Below, piece by piece: positions 26,761 through 34,513 of a DNA stretch of 64,000 nucleotides (position 1 is its first letter; each line of letters starts with the position of its first letter). Origin of the DNA: Zavarzinia compransoris (GTDB taxonomy: Bacteria; Pseudomonadota; Alphaproteobacteria; Zavarziniales; Zavarziniaceae); NCBI RefSeq assembly GCF_003173055.1, contig NZ_QGLF01000002.1, positions 972,324 to 1,036,323 on the forward strand, in the 5' to 3' direction. Both the position numbers and the translations under genes were made by a program. The notes under the pieces are model-generated. The model was not told where the DNA came from and did no database searches. It worked only from the letters and a program-made list of their open reading frames with translations.

Positions 26761-27186
26761 ATGAAATGGCGACGCGCTGAAACTGGCGGCGGCGAACGGG
26801 GCGCGACCATCATCGAATTCGCGCTGCTGTCCAGCGTCATGTTCGTGATGCTGTTCGGCATCCTCTCCTATGGCGAAGTCCTGGCCGACTATGTCCAATT
26901 GCGCCACCGGGTCGGCGAGATCTCGCGCCTCGTTGCACTCGGCGAGGATGGCCCCGATCGTCAGGCGATCTTCGTCGAGGAGAGAAACAAGATCATGGGG
27001 GGCTTCTTCGTGAACAAGCCGAATTGTCTCCGTTTTACTACGCCGGCATTCACCGGGCCCAATATAATTATCGAGATGGTCTACGATTACGGCGAGAACG
27101 GGGAATGCCGGATCATGCCGGAAGTGCCCTTCCTGTTTCCACCTCAGACGATCACGGTCCGCAACGCCTTCACGGTCCGGAACTGA
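26761..27186 (+). CDS. TadE-like pseudopilin, copy 2
   Basis: A 141-residue protein with ERG then ATIIEF (Glu at +5) and a hydrophobic helix (SSVMFVMLFGILSYGEV). It resembles copy 1 through LADYVQLRHRVGEISRLVALG and a two-Cys C-terminal region (NKPNCLRF, NGECRIMPE). ATG 26761 is preceded by a good GAGGAGG; an in-frame upstream ATG lies before that site. Its 3' end overlaps the convergent amidohydrolase gene by 17 bases. It completes the second TadG-TadE pair. Confidence 0.78.
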   Translation: MKWRRAETGGGERGATIIEFALLSSVMFVMLFGILSYGEVLADYVQLRHRVGEISRLVALGEDGPDRQAIFVEERNKIMGGFFVNKPNCLRFTTPAFTGPNIIIEMVYDYGENGECRIMPEVPFLFPPQTITVRNAFTVRN

Positions 27187-27964
27187 CCGGCAGCCGGTCC
27201 AGGCCGCCCAGGGCGGGGGCGAGCGCCTGCCAGCAGGCGGCCAGCCGGCCGGCCCATTCGGCTTGGCCCGCTTCGTCGCGCAGGCCGTCGTTCCGCATCT
27301 CGATCAGGGCATGCAGGTTGCCGCGGCGCTCGCCATAGATGGGCATGGCGTAGTCGCCTGAATCGGTGACCGCATAGGGCTGGTTGTCGCCGACCGTCAG
27401 CGCCGGCCAATCCCGCCGCAAGACGTCGATCAGGGCCCCCGCCAGGCGCCGGTCGCGGCCATAGGTGATGCCGATCTGCCAGGGCCGGGGCGCGCCCAGG
27501 TTCGGGGTGAAGGAATGGATCGCCAGCACCACGGCGCGCCGCCCCGCCGCCCGGCGCCGGTCCAGAAGGTCGGCGATGGCGCGGTGATAGGGGTGGAACA
27601 GGGCATCTTCCCGCTGCTGCCGTGCCGCCGCCGTCAGGGCCTGATTCCCGGGCACGGCGATGCCGCCGGTCAGGGCCGGGATCGAGGTCGGCACGCCGGC
27701 CGGGCGGTTGCAGTCGATCGCGAGGCGCGAATAGCCGGTCAGCACCAGGGGCGCGTCGATCAGGGCCGACAGGCGCCGGGCCACTGCCGCGGCGCCGATA
27801 TCCCAGCCGATATGATCCAGCCGCGCCGCCTCGGAAAGGCCGAGATCGCCCAGGCGCCGGGGCAGGCGCGGGCTGGCGTGGTCGCACAGGAGAACGGCAT
27901 CGGCGCTGCCGCCGGGATTGACGATATCGACGGGTGCCGGTTCGTCCGCATCAAGCCAAGACAT
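27170..27964 (-). CDS. N-formylglutamate amidohydrolase-family enzyme
   Basis: A 264-residue FGase-superfamily protein. Recognisable blocks are LLCDHASPRLP, DHIGWDIGAAAVARRLS, GYSRLAIDCNRP, HSFTPNLG and LIEMRNDGL. Classical members hydrolyse N-formyl-L-glutamate to formate and glutamate at the end of histidine degradation, but no hut genes lie here, and many alphaproteobacterial paralogs of this type have unknown substrates. ATG 27964 opens MSWLDADEP; a longer open frame upstream is low-complexity and not family-like. The gene meets TadE-like copy 2 tail to tail with overlapping ends. Confidence 0.85.
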   Translation of the reverse strand: MSWLDADEPAPVDIVNPGGSADAVLLCDHASPRLPRRLGDLGLSEAARLDHIGWDIGAAAVARRLSALIDAPLVLTGYSRLAIDCNRPAGVPTSIPALTGGIAVPGNQALTAAARQQREDALFHPYHRAIADLLDRRRAAGRRAVVLAIHSFTPNLGAPRPWQIGITYGRDRRLAGALIDVLRRDWPALTVGDNQPYAVTDSGDYAMPIYGERRGNLHALIEMRNDGLRDEAGQAEWAGRLAACWQALAPALGGLDRLPVSSGP

Positions 27965-28190
27965 GTTTTCTGCCCAGATCGGGCCCTTCGCGGCCCCGGA
28001 ATTTTCCACCTTTACCAATCCTTTGGGGCCGGGAGCAACGGCCCCGCCCGATTCTCGCCCATATCTTGTGGTCGCGGTGGCCGGGGGCCCGGCCGGCGGG
28101 GGCGGGCACGGGCGGATTTGCGGGTGGACATGATTATTTCGGTTTGTTACACGGGTTGGGCAGGGCAGTCGGCAATCCATCGGGGGCAGG

Positions 28191-29090
28191 ATGACGCAGC
28201 GTTCAAGGCTTATCGTGCGGGTAGCGCTTGCCTCTTTCGTCCTTGCCTTCTGCGTTTCGGTCACCACGCCCGCCCGTGCCATTGAATGCGTGCCCTATGC
28301 CCGGCAGGTTTCGGGCGTCGCCATCATGGGCGATGCCTGGACGTGGTGGGGGCAGGCGCGCGGCGCCGGCTATCGCACCGGCGGCAAGCCGCAGGCCGGC
28401 TCGGTCATGGTCTTCAAGCGCGCCAACGGCATGCGCCGCGGCCATGTCGCCGTGGTGCGCGAAGTGGTGAATGCGCGCGAGGTCGTGATCGACCATGCCA
28501 ATTGGGCGACGCGGCGCAGCGGCCGCAAGGGCAAGATCGACCGCGGCGTTTCCGTGATCGACGTCTCCCCGCGCAACGACTGGTCGATGGTCCGGGTCTG
28601 GTACCCGCTGATCGACGATTACGGCACCAGCGCCTATCCGCTTTACGGCTTCATCTACGGCGGGCGCGGCGACGCCGATATCGAAATGGCCGCGGCGGCG
28701 ATGACCGTGCCGGCCGAACGTCCCGAGGTCGGCACCCGTCCGGCCGCCGCCAGCCCGCGCCTGGTCGAGGCTTCGGTTCCCGCCCGCACCGAGGGGGCCG
28801 CCGCCGGCACGCTGGATGCCCAAGTGGCCGGGGCGACCGTGCATATCCGCGCCGGCAAGCCGGTGGTCATGGGCCGCCCGGTCTATTCCGCCGGTGATCC
28901 CGGTCATGTCGCGGTCGAACCCGCCCGCCGCCCGACCGAACGGGCGGACGAGCCGCGCCGTCCCTCGGCCAAGCCATCGCGCGCCGATATCGCCAGCCCG
29001 GTCCGCCATGTGGCGATGAAGCCGGGCGCCGGCCGCGCCGACGGCGACGCGCAGCCGCCGGTCCTGCCCAGCCTGAAGCCTGCGCCATAA
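28191..29090 (+). CDS. Secreted CHAP-domain protein (peptidoglycan amidase/endopeptidase-like)
   Basis: A 299-residue protein with a signal peptide (LASFVLAFCVSVTTPARA, cleavage about 30/31). The mature N-terminus is a CHAP domain: C33 in IECVPYAR, H85 in RRGHVAVVR and N104 in IDHANW form the expected catalytic triad, with DAWTWW and GSVMVF strands between. CHAP enzymes cleave peptidoglycan peptides or the amide bond to MurNAc. The C-terminal 140 residues are Pro/Ala/Arg-rich and probably disordered. It is a stand-alone gene with no cognate partner visible; gap 27965-28190 upstream likely carries its promoter. Confidence 0.85.
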   Translation: MTQRSRLIVRVALASFVLAFCVSVTTPARAIECVPYARQVSGVAIMGDAWTWWGQARGAGYRTGGKPQAGSVMVFKRANGMRRGHVAVVREVVNAREVVIDHANWATRRSGRKGKIDRGVSVIDVSPRNDWSMVRVWYPLIDDYGTSAYPLYGFIYGGRGDADIEMAAAAMTVPAERPEVGTRPAAASPRLVEASVPARTEGAAAGTLDAQVAGATVHIRAGKPVVMGRPVYSAGDPGHVAVEPARRPTERADEPRRPSAKPSRADIASPVRHVAMKPGAGRADGDAQPPVLPSLKPAP

Positions 29091-29116
29091 CCGCACGCCC
29101 CGCTTCGCGAATCGCC

Positions 29117-29157
29117 CTGGAGCGAATGCCGGTTCATTGAACCGGCATTCGCTCCAG
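29117..29157. repeat. Perfect 20-base inverted repeat
   Basis: Two 20-base arms, exact complements, separated by one T, beginning CTGGAGCGAATGCCGG. It lies 27 bases after the CHAP gene. No T-run follows. With the imperfect palindrome immediately downstream it looks like a dispersed intergenic palindromic element rather than a simple terminator, though it could stop transcription. Confidence 0.8.
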
Positions 29158-29169
29158 CGTCCTTGAATG

Positions 29170-29217
29170 GAGCGGTTTCTGACGACAAACCGGTCTCCAC
29201 TTTGTCGGAAACCGCTC
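29170..29217. repeat. Imperfect palindromic element beginning GAGCGGTTTC
   Basis: Arms 29170-29189 and 29201-29217 pair with a small bulge (GAGCGGTTTCTGACGACAAA against GAGCGGTTTCCGACAAA read on the other strand). Elements starting with AGAGCGGTTTCCGAC-like arms occur as dispersed intergenic repeats in many alphaproteobacterial genomes, as I recall. It shares the leading GGAGCG with the adjacent perfect palindrome. Confidence 0.6.
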
Positions 29218-29301
29218 TAGCCGCTGACCGGCCGGGGTGGTTACTCTATGTTTCCGTCCGTTGCCTATCGCGTCCTTGCAACCGGGGGAAGGAACGGTGC
29301 C

Positions 29302-30822
29302 ATGCAGCAGTTGTCGGGCCTGGACCAGGGGTTCCTGACCCTTGAGACGGCGAATTCGCCCATGCATATCGCGGGCCTGTGCTTCTACGACCCGGCGACC
29401 GCCAGCCAGCCGTTCAGCTTCGACCTGATCCGCCAGGGCATCGAGAAGCGCCTGCACCTGGCGCGCACCTTCCGCCAGCGCCTGGTCGAGGTGCCCTTGC
29501 ATCTCGACCGCGCCTATTGGGCCGAGGATCCGGAGTTCGACCTCGACTATCACCTGCGCCATGTTGCGGTGCCGTCGCCGGGGGATTGGAAGTCCCTGGT
29601 GACCATGGTCTCGCGCATCCTGTCCCATCCCCTGGATCGGACCCGGCCCTTGTGGGAATTCTACGTCATCGAGGGGCTGGACAAGGTCGACTGGCTGCCC
29701 CCGGGCAGTTTCGCCACCCTGGTCAAGATCCATCACGCGGCGATCGACGGGGTTTCTTCCAACGACATCCTCTTCGCCCTGACCGACCTGACGCCCGAGG
29801 GCCGCAACATCGAGCCGCCGCGCAAGCGCTGGGTGCCGGACCGCATCCCCTCGACCCGGCAATTGCTGCTGCGCACGGCGCTGACCAATGTGGTCGCGCC
29901 CTTCAAGCTGATCGAGGGCGGGGCGCGCCTCGCCTCGACCGTGATCGGCACGGTCGCCCGCCTGCCGCAATATCGGGAAGACCCGCCGCCGGCGCCCTTC
30001 CAGGCGCCGAAGACGCCGCTGAACGTGCCGATCTCGGCCCAGCGCGTGTGGGACGGGGCGATTTTCTCCCTCGATACGGTGAAGCGCATCCGCAAGGCGG
30101 TGCCGGGGGCCACGGTGAACGACGTGGTGCTGACGGTCTGCGCCGGGGCGCTGCGCCGCTGGCTGGAAAAGCATCAGGCCCTGCCCGACAAGCCGCTGGT
30201 CGCCTTCGCGCCGATATCGGTCCGCAACGAGGCGGAGAAGGGCACCCAAGGCAATCAGGTCTCGGGCATGCTGGTGTCGATCGCCACCGATATCGCCGAG
30301 CCCCTGCAACGCCTGGCCGCGGTAAAGCACAATACGGAAAAGTCGAAGGGCATGACCCATGCCATCGGCGCCCGCACCCTGACCGACTATACCCGCTTCG
30401 TGCCCTCGGCGACCGCGGCGCTGGCCGCCCGGCTCTATACCCGGATGAAGGTGGCGGACGCCCATAATCCGCTGTTCAACTGCGTGATCACCAATGTGCC
30501 GGGGCCGCAGATCCCGCTCTACACCCTGGGCAGCCAGCTGACCGCCCAGATCGGCTACGGCCCGATCTTCGACGGCATGGGGCTGCTGATCGCGATCTTC
30601 AGCTATAACGGCACGCTGTCGATCGGCGTTTCGTCGTGCCGGCGGATCATGCCGGACATCGGCGATTTCGTCGATTTCCTGCGCCGGTCGCTGGATGAGC
30701 TGGAGGCGGCGGCCAAGGCCGTGCCGCTGGCCCCGGAACCGCCGCCCGCCGCCGCCCCGAAAAGCAAGGCGAAATCCCGCGCCCGCCCGGGCGAGATCCC
30801 CCCGGTCGAAACCGTCGCTTAA
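29302..30822 (+). CDS. Wax ester synthase / diacylglycerol acyltransferase (WS/DGAT), copy 2
   Basis: A 506-residue paralog of the enzyme at 18866-20290. The catalytic motif is H144-H145-AAI-D149-G150; LSGLDQGFLTLETANSPMHIAG, RPLWEFYVIEGL, NDVVLTVCAGALRRWL and CVITNVPGPQ are the conserved blocks. The C-terminus has a 35-residue Ala/Pro/Lys tail. ATG 29302 follows GGGGAAGGAACGG; the upstream in-frame ATG at 29248 gives residues not found in the family. Its TAA shares bases with the TAA of the convergent GtrA gene (the palindromic TTAA at 30819-30822). Confidence 0.92.
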   Translation: MQQLSGLDQGFLTLETANSPMHIAGLCFYDPATASQPFSFDLIRQGIEKRLHLARTFRQRLVEVPLHLDRAYWAEDPEFDLDYHLRHVAVPSPGDWKSLVTMVSRILSHPLDRTRPLWEFYVIEGLDKVDWLPPGSFATLVKIHHAAIDGVSSNDILFALTDLTPEGRNIEPPRKRWVPDRIPSTRQLLLRTALTNVVAPFKLIEGGARLASTVIGTVARLPQYREDPPPAPFQAPKTPLNVPISAQRVWDGAIFSLDTVKRIRKAVPGATVNDVVLTVCAGALRRWLEKHQALPDKPLVAFAPISVRNEAEKGTQGNQVSGMLVSIATDIAEPLQRLAAVKHNTEKSKGMTHAIGARTLTDYTRFVPSATAALAARLYTRMKVADAHNPLFNCVITNVPGPQIPLYTLGSQLTAQIGYGPIFDGMGLLIAIFSYNGTLSIGVSSCRRIMPDIGDFVDFLRRSLDELEAAAKAVPLAPEPPPAAAPKSKAKSRARPGEIPPVETVA

Positions 30823-31367
30823 CGTTTGTCGGCTTCCGGCCGAACCGCCGGAGCCTGCCCCTCACCCCGGCCCTCTCCCCGGAGGGGCGAGGGAGAGGCG
30901 GCATCGACTCCCTCGCCCCCTTGGGGGAGAGGGCCGGGGTGAGGGGGGCTGCGGAACACCAGCCGGCTGGCCGCCATATAGTTGAAGGCAAGGCCGGCGA
31001 TCGAGCCGAAGGCGACGGCGATCGCCGGAATGTCGCGCGCCAGGCCCCACCAGGTCACCATCGCGGCATAGACCGCGTAATTGGCCGACAGCCCGCCCAA
31101 TTGGCTGGTGGCGAAGATGAGCCAGTGCCGCAGCAGGGGGACTTTAGCGCTGTCGCGGAAGGTGATCGCGCGATTGGCGAAAAAGGTGAAGGTGACGGCG
31201 CAGAGGAAGGAAAACACCCGCCCGCCGTAAAGCCCGAGGCCGAGCAGGTGCAGCGCCAGGTAAAGGGCGGCGACGTCGACGAGGGCGCCGCCGGTACCGA
31301 TCAGGGCGAAGCGAAAGAAACGGCCGCGCAGAAACGCTTCGATGCGCGGCCGGAGAGATGAAAGCAC
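30819..31367 (-). CDS. GtrA-family membrane protein with repeat-derived C-terminal tail
   Basis: 182 residues. The first about 138 residues have four hydrophobic segments with the GtrA signatures RFALIGTGGALVDVAALYLAL, FTFFANRAITF and AFGSIAGLAFNYMAASRLVF. GtrA proteins are thought to flip undecaprenyl-phosphate sugars. The last about 44 residues (PPHPGPLPQGGEG ... PSPLRGEGRGEG) are encoded by the palindromic repeat at 30858-30946 and are not family sequence. The start is a GTG at 31367, only 31 bases after the glucan synthase stop, so the two are likely co-transcribed and cooperate in glycan assembly. Confidence 0.83.
   Translation of the reverse strand: MLSSLRPRIEAFLRGRFFRFALIGTGGALVDVAALYLALHLLGLGLYGGRVFSFLCAVTFTFFANRAITFRDSAKVPLLRHWLIFATSQLGGLSANYAVYAAMVTWWGLARDIPAIAVAFGSIAGLAFNYMAASRLVFRSPPHPGPLPQGGEGVDAASPSPLRGEGRGEGQAPAVRPEADKR
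30858..30946. repeat. Long palindromic repeat, copy A (inside GtrA 3' end)
   Basis: Perfect 23-base arms at 30858-30880 and 30924-30946, reading CCCCTCACCCCGGCCCTCTC at the start, with a nested second pair of arms (GGGGCGAGGGA, 30884-30894, against 30909-30919). The same arms occur at 47116-47206. This family of CCCTCACCC...CCTCTCCCC palindromes is a well-known dispersed intergenic repeat in proteobacteria. This copy has been captured by the GtrA reading frame. Confidence 0.93.
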
Positions 31368-31398
31368 CTGTTGCCGATCCCTGTCCCGTCGGCCGGCC

Positions 31399-34053
31399 TC
31401 AGTGGCCGGCCCCCGGGGTCTGGACCTGGCCGGCGGCGGGCAGCTGGCCCCGGGCCGAGGTCCGGCCGAAGGGCAGCCAGCGCAGGCCCGGCACTGCCGA
31501 GATCATGGACAGCACCAGCGCCGCCAGATAGGGCAGGGACTGCACCAGCATGACCGCGACCCAGACCCAGGCTTCCCGGTCCCGCTCGCCGTAGACGACC
31601 GCGACCGCCGCCGCCGCCGCCCACAGCATCATCATCAGGGTGGTTTCCTCGCGGGCATTCAGCACGCCCTGGATCGCCGCCGGCTTGTCCTCGCATTTCG
31701 GCGTGCGCAGGAAGGGCTTGTCCTTCTTGAACAGGCCGATCGCGAAGGCCTTGCCCACCGTATAGGTCAGCGCCAGGCCGGAAATCGCCGCGCCCAGGGC
31801 CTGCATCGGCGTGCAGGGCACGCGCTTGGCGTAGAGCGAGAAGGTATAGGCCAGCTTGAAGCCGAAGACGGCCAGGGTCGGCACCAGGAACAGGGTGACC
31901 GGGAAGGCGAAATATTCGGGCAGGACCAGCAGGCCGACGGTCCACAGCAGGCCGGCGACCGTGAACATCAGGTTCATGGCATCGGCGAACCACGGCGCCC
32001 AGCCCATGATGAAGTGATACTTCTGGGCGAGCGTCAGGCCGGTGTCCTTGAACGGGTTCAGCCAGGACTTGCGGCCGCGCAGGATCTGCATGGCGCCGAA
32101 GGCCCAGCGGAAACGCTGGCTGCGGTAGGCGGCGAAACTGTCCGGGGTCACGCCGCGGCCGAAGCGGTGGTTGATGTAGACGGACTTCCAGCCCTCGTGC
32201 ATCAGCTTCAGGCCCATTTCCGCGTCTTCGCAGATGGTCCAGGTCGACCAATTGTCGACCCCTTCCATCGCCTTGCGGCGGATCAGGGTCATGGTGCCGT
32301 GCTGGATGATCGCGTCGCGCTCGTTGCGGATCTGCATGCCGATGTGGAAGAAGCCGGCATATTCCCAGTTGATCATTTCCTTGAAGGCGTTGCCGGCCCA
32401 GTCGTAATGGTCCTGCGGCGCCTGCACGAAGCCGACCTTGTCCTCGTCGAAATAGGGGATGGTGGACTTCAGCCAGTCGGGTTCGACCAGATAGTCGCTG
32501 TCGATGACGCCGACCACTTCGGCGTCGGGCGCGGTCTGGCTCATGGCGAAGTTCAGCGCGCCCGCCTTGAAGCCCTTGCAGACTTCGAGGTGGAAGAAGC
32601 GGAAGCGCTCGCCCAGCCGCTCGCAATAGGCCTCGACCGGCTGCCAGATCGCGGGGTCCTTGGTGTTGTTGTCGATCACCAGGACTTCGAGGTTCGGGTA
32701 GTCGAGCTTGGCCAGGCTGTCCAGGGTCCGGCGCACCATGTCGGCCGGCTCGTTGCAGATCGGCAGGTGCAGCGAGACCTTGGGCCAATGGCGGTCGCGC
32801 TCGATGTGGGCGGGCAGGCGCATGGGGGTGAAGTGGCGCTTCATCCGCCGGGCGAACAGGCCCTCGGCCATCTCGAAGCCTTCGGCCAGGATCAGCGACA
32901 GGAGGAACAGCATGCCGAAGGAGAGCAGGCCCCAGACCGCGATCATGGGCGCGTTCAGATATTGGGTGGTGCCGTAGTGCACGGTCCAGACCATGAGGTT
33001 GGCCGCGACCAGGATCAGGCCGGCGAACATCAGCTGGCCCTGGGGCTTCAGATTGTCCGACTTGCGCAGGAAATAGAGCAGGGGCAGGAGGGCGATGGCG
33101 GCGGCGATGGCGGCCAGCGTCTGCCAGTTCTGCACCGCGACCACTTCGCCCGCGAGGGGGAACTTGGCCGCGCGCTGGGCGTCGAAGATGCCCCAATAGG
33201 CGCCGACCGCCCCTTCGATCCCCCGCTTCCACGGCTGGTCGAAGGCTTCCATGATCGAATAGTCCCAGCCCTTGGCCCGCGCCATCACCAGGAAGTCGCG
33301 GATGAACTTGGCTTCATTGTCGAGGGTCGGGGTGGCGCCGTCGCGCATGCGGCCGTCCGACGGCCAGCCGATTTCCGAGATCAGGATCTTCTTGCCCGGA
33401 TAGGCGCGGGCGATCTGCTCGTAGCGGCGCGCGACATAGTCCAGCGCCTGATCGGCGGGCACGCCTTCCCAATAGGGCAGCAGGTGCACGGCGATATAGT
33501 CGGTCGCTTCGACCAGTTCGGGATGGTCGAGCCAGACGTGCCAGGGTTCCGCGGTCGAGATCGGCTGGTCGACCTGGCGCTTCACGTCCTTCAGGAGGCG
33601 GATCAGTTCGGGCACGGTCAGGTCGCCGCGCAGGATGGCTTCGTTGCCGACCATCAGGCGCTTGACGTTGCCGTTCTCGTTCGCCATGCGGATCAGCCCG
33701 GCGATTTCCAGCTGGTTGCTGTCCTGGCGCTTGTCCAGCCAGGCGCCGGCGATCACCGTCAGGCCGTGGCGCGCCGCCATGGCCGGGATCTCGTCCTGGC
33801 CGTTCAGCGACGAATAGGTGCGGACCCCCTGGGCGACGGTGGCGACCAGGGCGAGGTCTTCCTCGATCTGGGCAGCACTCGGGTGGCTGTTGTCGTTGGG
33901 GTCCTGGTCGGCCCGGTGCGGGTCGAACGAAAGGGCCTGGATGCTGCCCTGCCAATTGGTCATCTCGGACGGGCGGTTCAGCCAAGCCCAGAGCCCGGCA
34001 TGGGCGGCAAGGACGAGAAGAAGGACGGCGATATTGACGGCGTATTTGCGCAT
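31399..34053 (-). CDS. GH17-GT2 fusion beta-glucan synthase, NdvB-like
   Basis: An 884-residue membrane enzyme. An N-terminal signal anchor (VNIAVLLLVLAAHAGLWAWL) is followed by a GH17 (beta-1,3-glucanase/transglycosylase) domain over about residues 35-300, with VGNEAILRGDL and ILISEIGWPSDG holding the two catalytic Glu candidates. Helices then lead into a GT2 domain with LPICNEP, IDSDYLVEPDW, ICEDAEMGLKLM and the QRFRW acceptor motif, then more membrane helices. The same fusion is found in cyclic or periplasmic beta-(1,3)-glucan synthases (Bradyrhizobium NdvB, Pseudomonas NdvB), which make osmoregulated glucans and affect biofilm antibiotic tolerance. The GtrA-like gene follows. Confidence 0.88.
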   Translation of the reverse strand: MRKYAVNIAVLLLVLAAHAGLWAWLNRPSEMTNWQGSIQALSFDPHRADQDPNDNSHPSAAQIEEDLALVATVAQGVRTYSSLNGQDEIPAMAARHGLTVIAGAWLDKRQDSNQLEIAGLIRMANENGNVKRLMVGNEAILRGDLTVPELIRLLKDVKRQVDQPISTAEPWHVWLDHPELVEATDYIAVHLLPYWEGVPADQALDYVARRYEQIARAYPGKKILISEIGWPSDGRMRDGATPTLDNEAKFIRDFLVMARAKGWDYSIMEAFDQPWKRGIEGAVGAYWGIFDAQRAAKFPLAGEVVAVQNWQTLAAIAAAIALLPLLYFLRKSDNLKPQGQLMFAGLILVAANLMVWTVHYGTTQYLNAPMIAVWGLLSFGMLFLLSLILAEGFEMAEGLFARRMKRHFTPMRLPAHIERDRHWPKVSLHLPICNEPADMVRRTLDSLAKLDYPNLEVLVIDNNTKDPAIWQPVEAYCERLGERFRFFHLEVCKGFKAGALNFAMSQTAPDAEVVGVIDSDYLVEPDWLKSTIPYFDEDKVGFVQAPQDHYDWAGNAFKEMINWEYAGFFHIGMQIRNERDAIIQHGTMTLIRRKAMEGVDNWSTWTICEDAEMGLKLMHEGWKSVYINHRFGRGVTPDSFAAYRSQRFRWAFGAMQILRGRKSWLNPFKDTGLTLAQKYHFIMGWAPWFADAMNLMFTVAGLLWTVGLLVLPEYFAFPVTLFLVPTLAVFGFKLAYTFSLYAKRVPCTPMQALGAAISGLALTYTVGKAFAIGLFKKDKPFLRTPKCEDKPAAIQGVLNAREETTLMMMLWAAAAAVAVVYGERDREAWVWVAVMLVQSLPYLAALVLSMISAVPGLRWLPFGRTSARGQLPAAGQVQTPGAGH

Positions 34054-34513
34054 CTTTGTATGACCCGGAACTGCGTCAAGGCATCAACCCCCGGCCGTGC
34101 CATCCGGTTCCTTCCGATATCGCCGCGGCCGATCGCACTGCCGCACGACACGCATGCAGCGGCGGCATGAGCGGGCAGGCAGGGGAAAAGCGGGGAACCG
34201 GCAGGTCCTTGTCGGCCAGCGTCCGGGGCGGGGAGGACGGTGCTGGGCCGGCCCGCGGCAGCGGGCGTCAAGGCGGGTGCGGTGCCTCGGCCAGGAGGCG
34301 TGGGGTCCCTCATGCGGGCGCGGTCATGCCGAACGGCAGTGCCGCGCCGATTATCGCGATGCCGCAATTTCGCCGCAATCGCAGCACGCTGTCCAGGGGC
34401 GAAACCAACCGATCCCTGACGCCGCCGCCATGATTTCGCTGCCCTGCGGCATGGCTGCAACAGCCGTCTCGGCTCGTCTTGCCATGAAACCGCCTAGATG
34501 GTATGTTTCGATC
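34054..34513. other. 460-base gap without a supported gene
   Basis: This gap separates the divergent glucan synthase and TetR genes. It has open frames on both strands, but none shows a credible protein, start or codon pattern. I see no clear promoter, tRNA or repeat. It presumably carries the promoters of both flanking genes and perhaps the TetR operator. Confidence 0.5.

Noticed and set aside
31342..34170. Long plus-strand frame opposite the glucan synthase (942 codons)
   Set aside because: It is a shadow of the GH17-GT2 gene with no recognisable domain and a His/Gln/Arg/Gly-rich composition typical of antisense frames.
34056..34433. 125-codon plus-strand frame in the gap before TetR
   Set aside because: It has no ribosome site, no family similarity and no credible codon pattern beyond GC richness.
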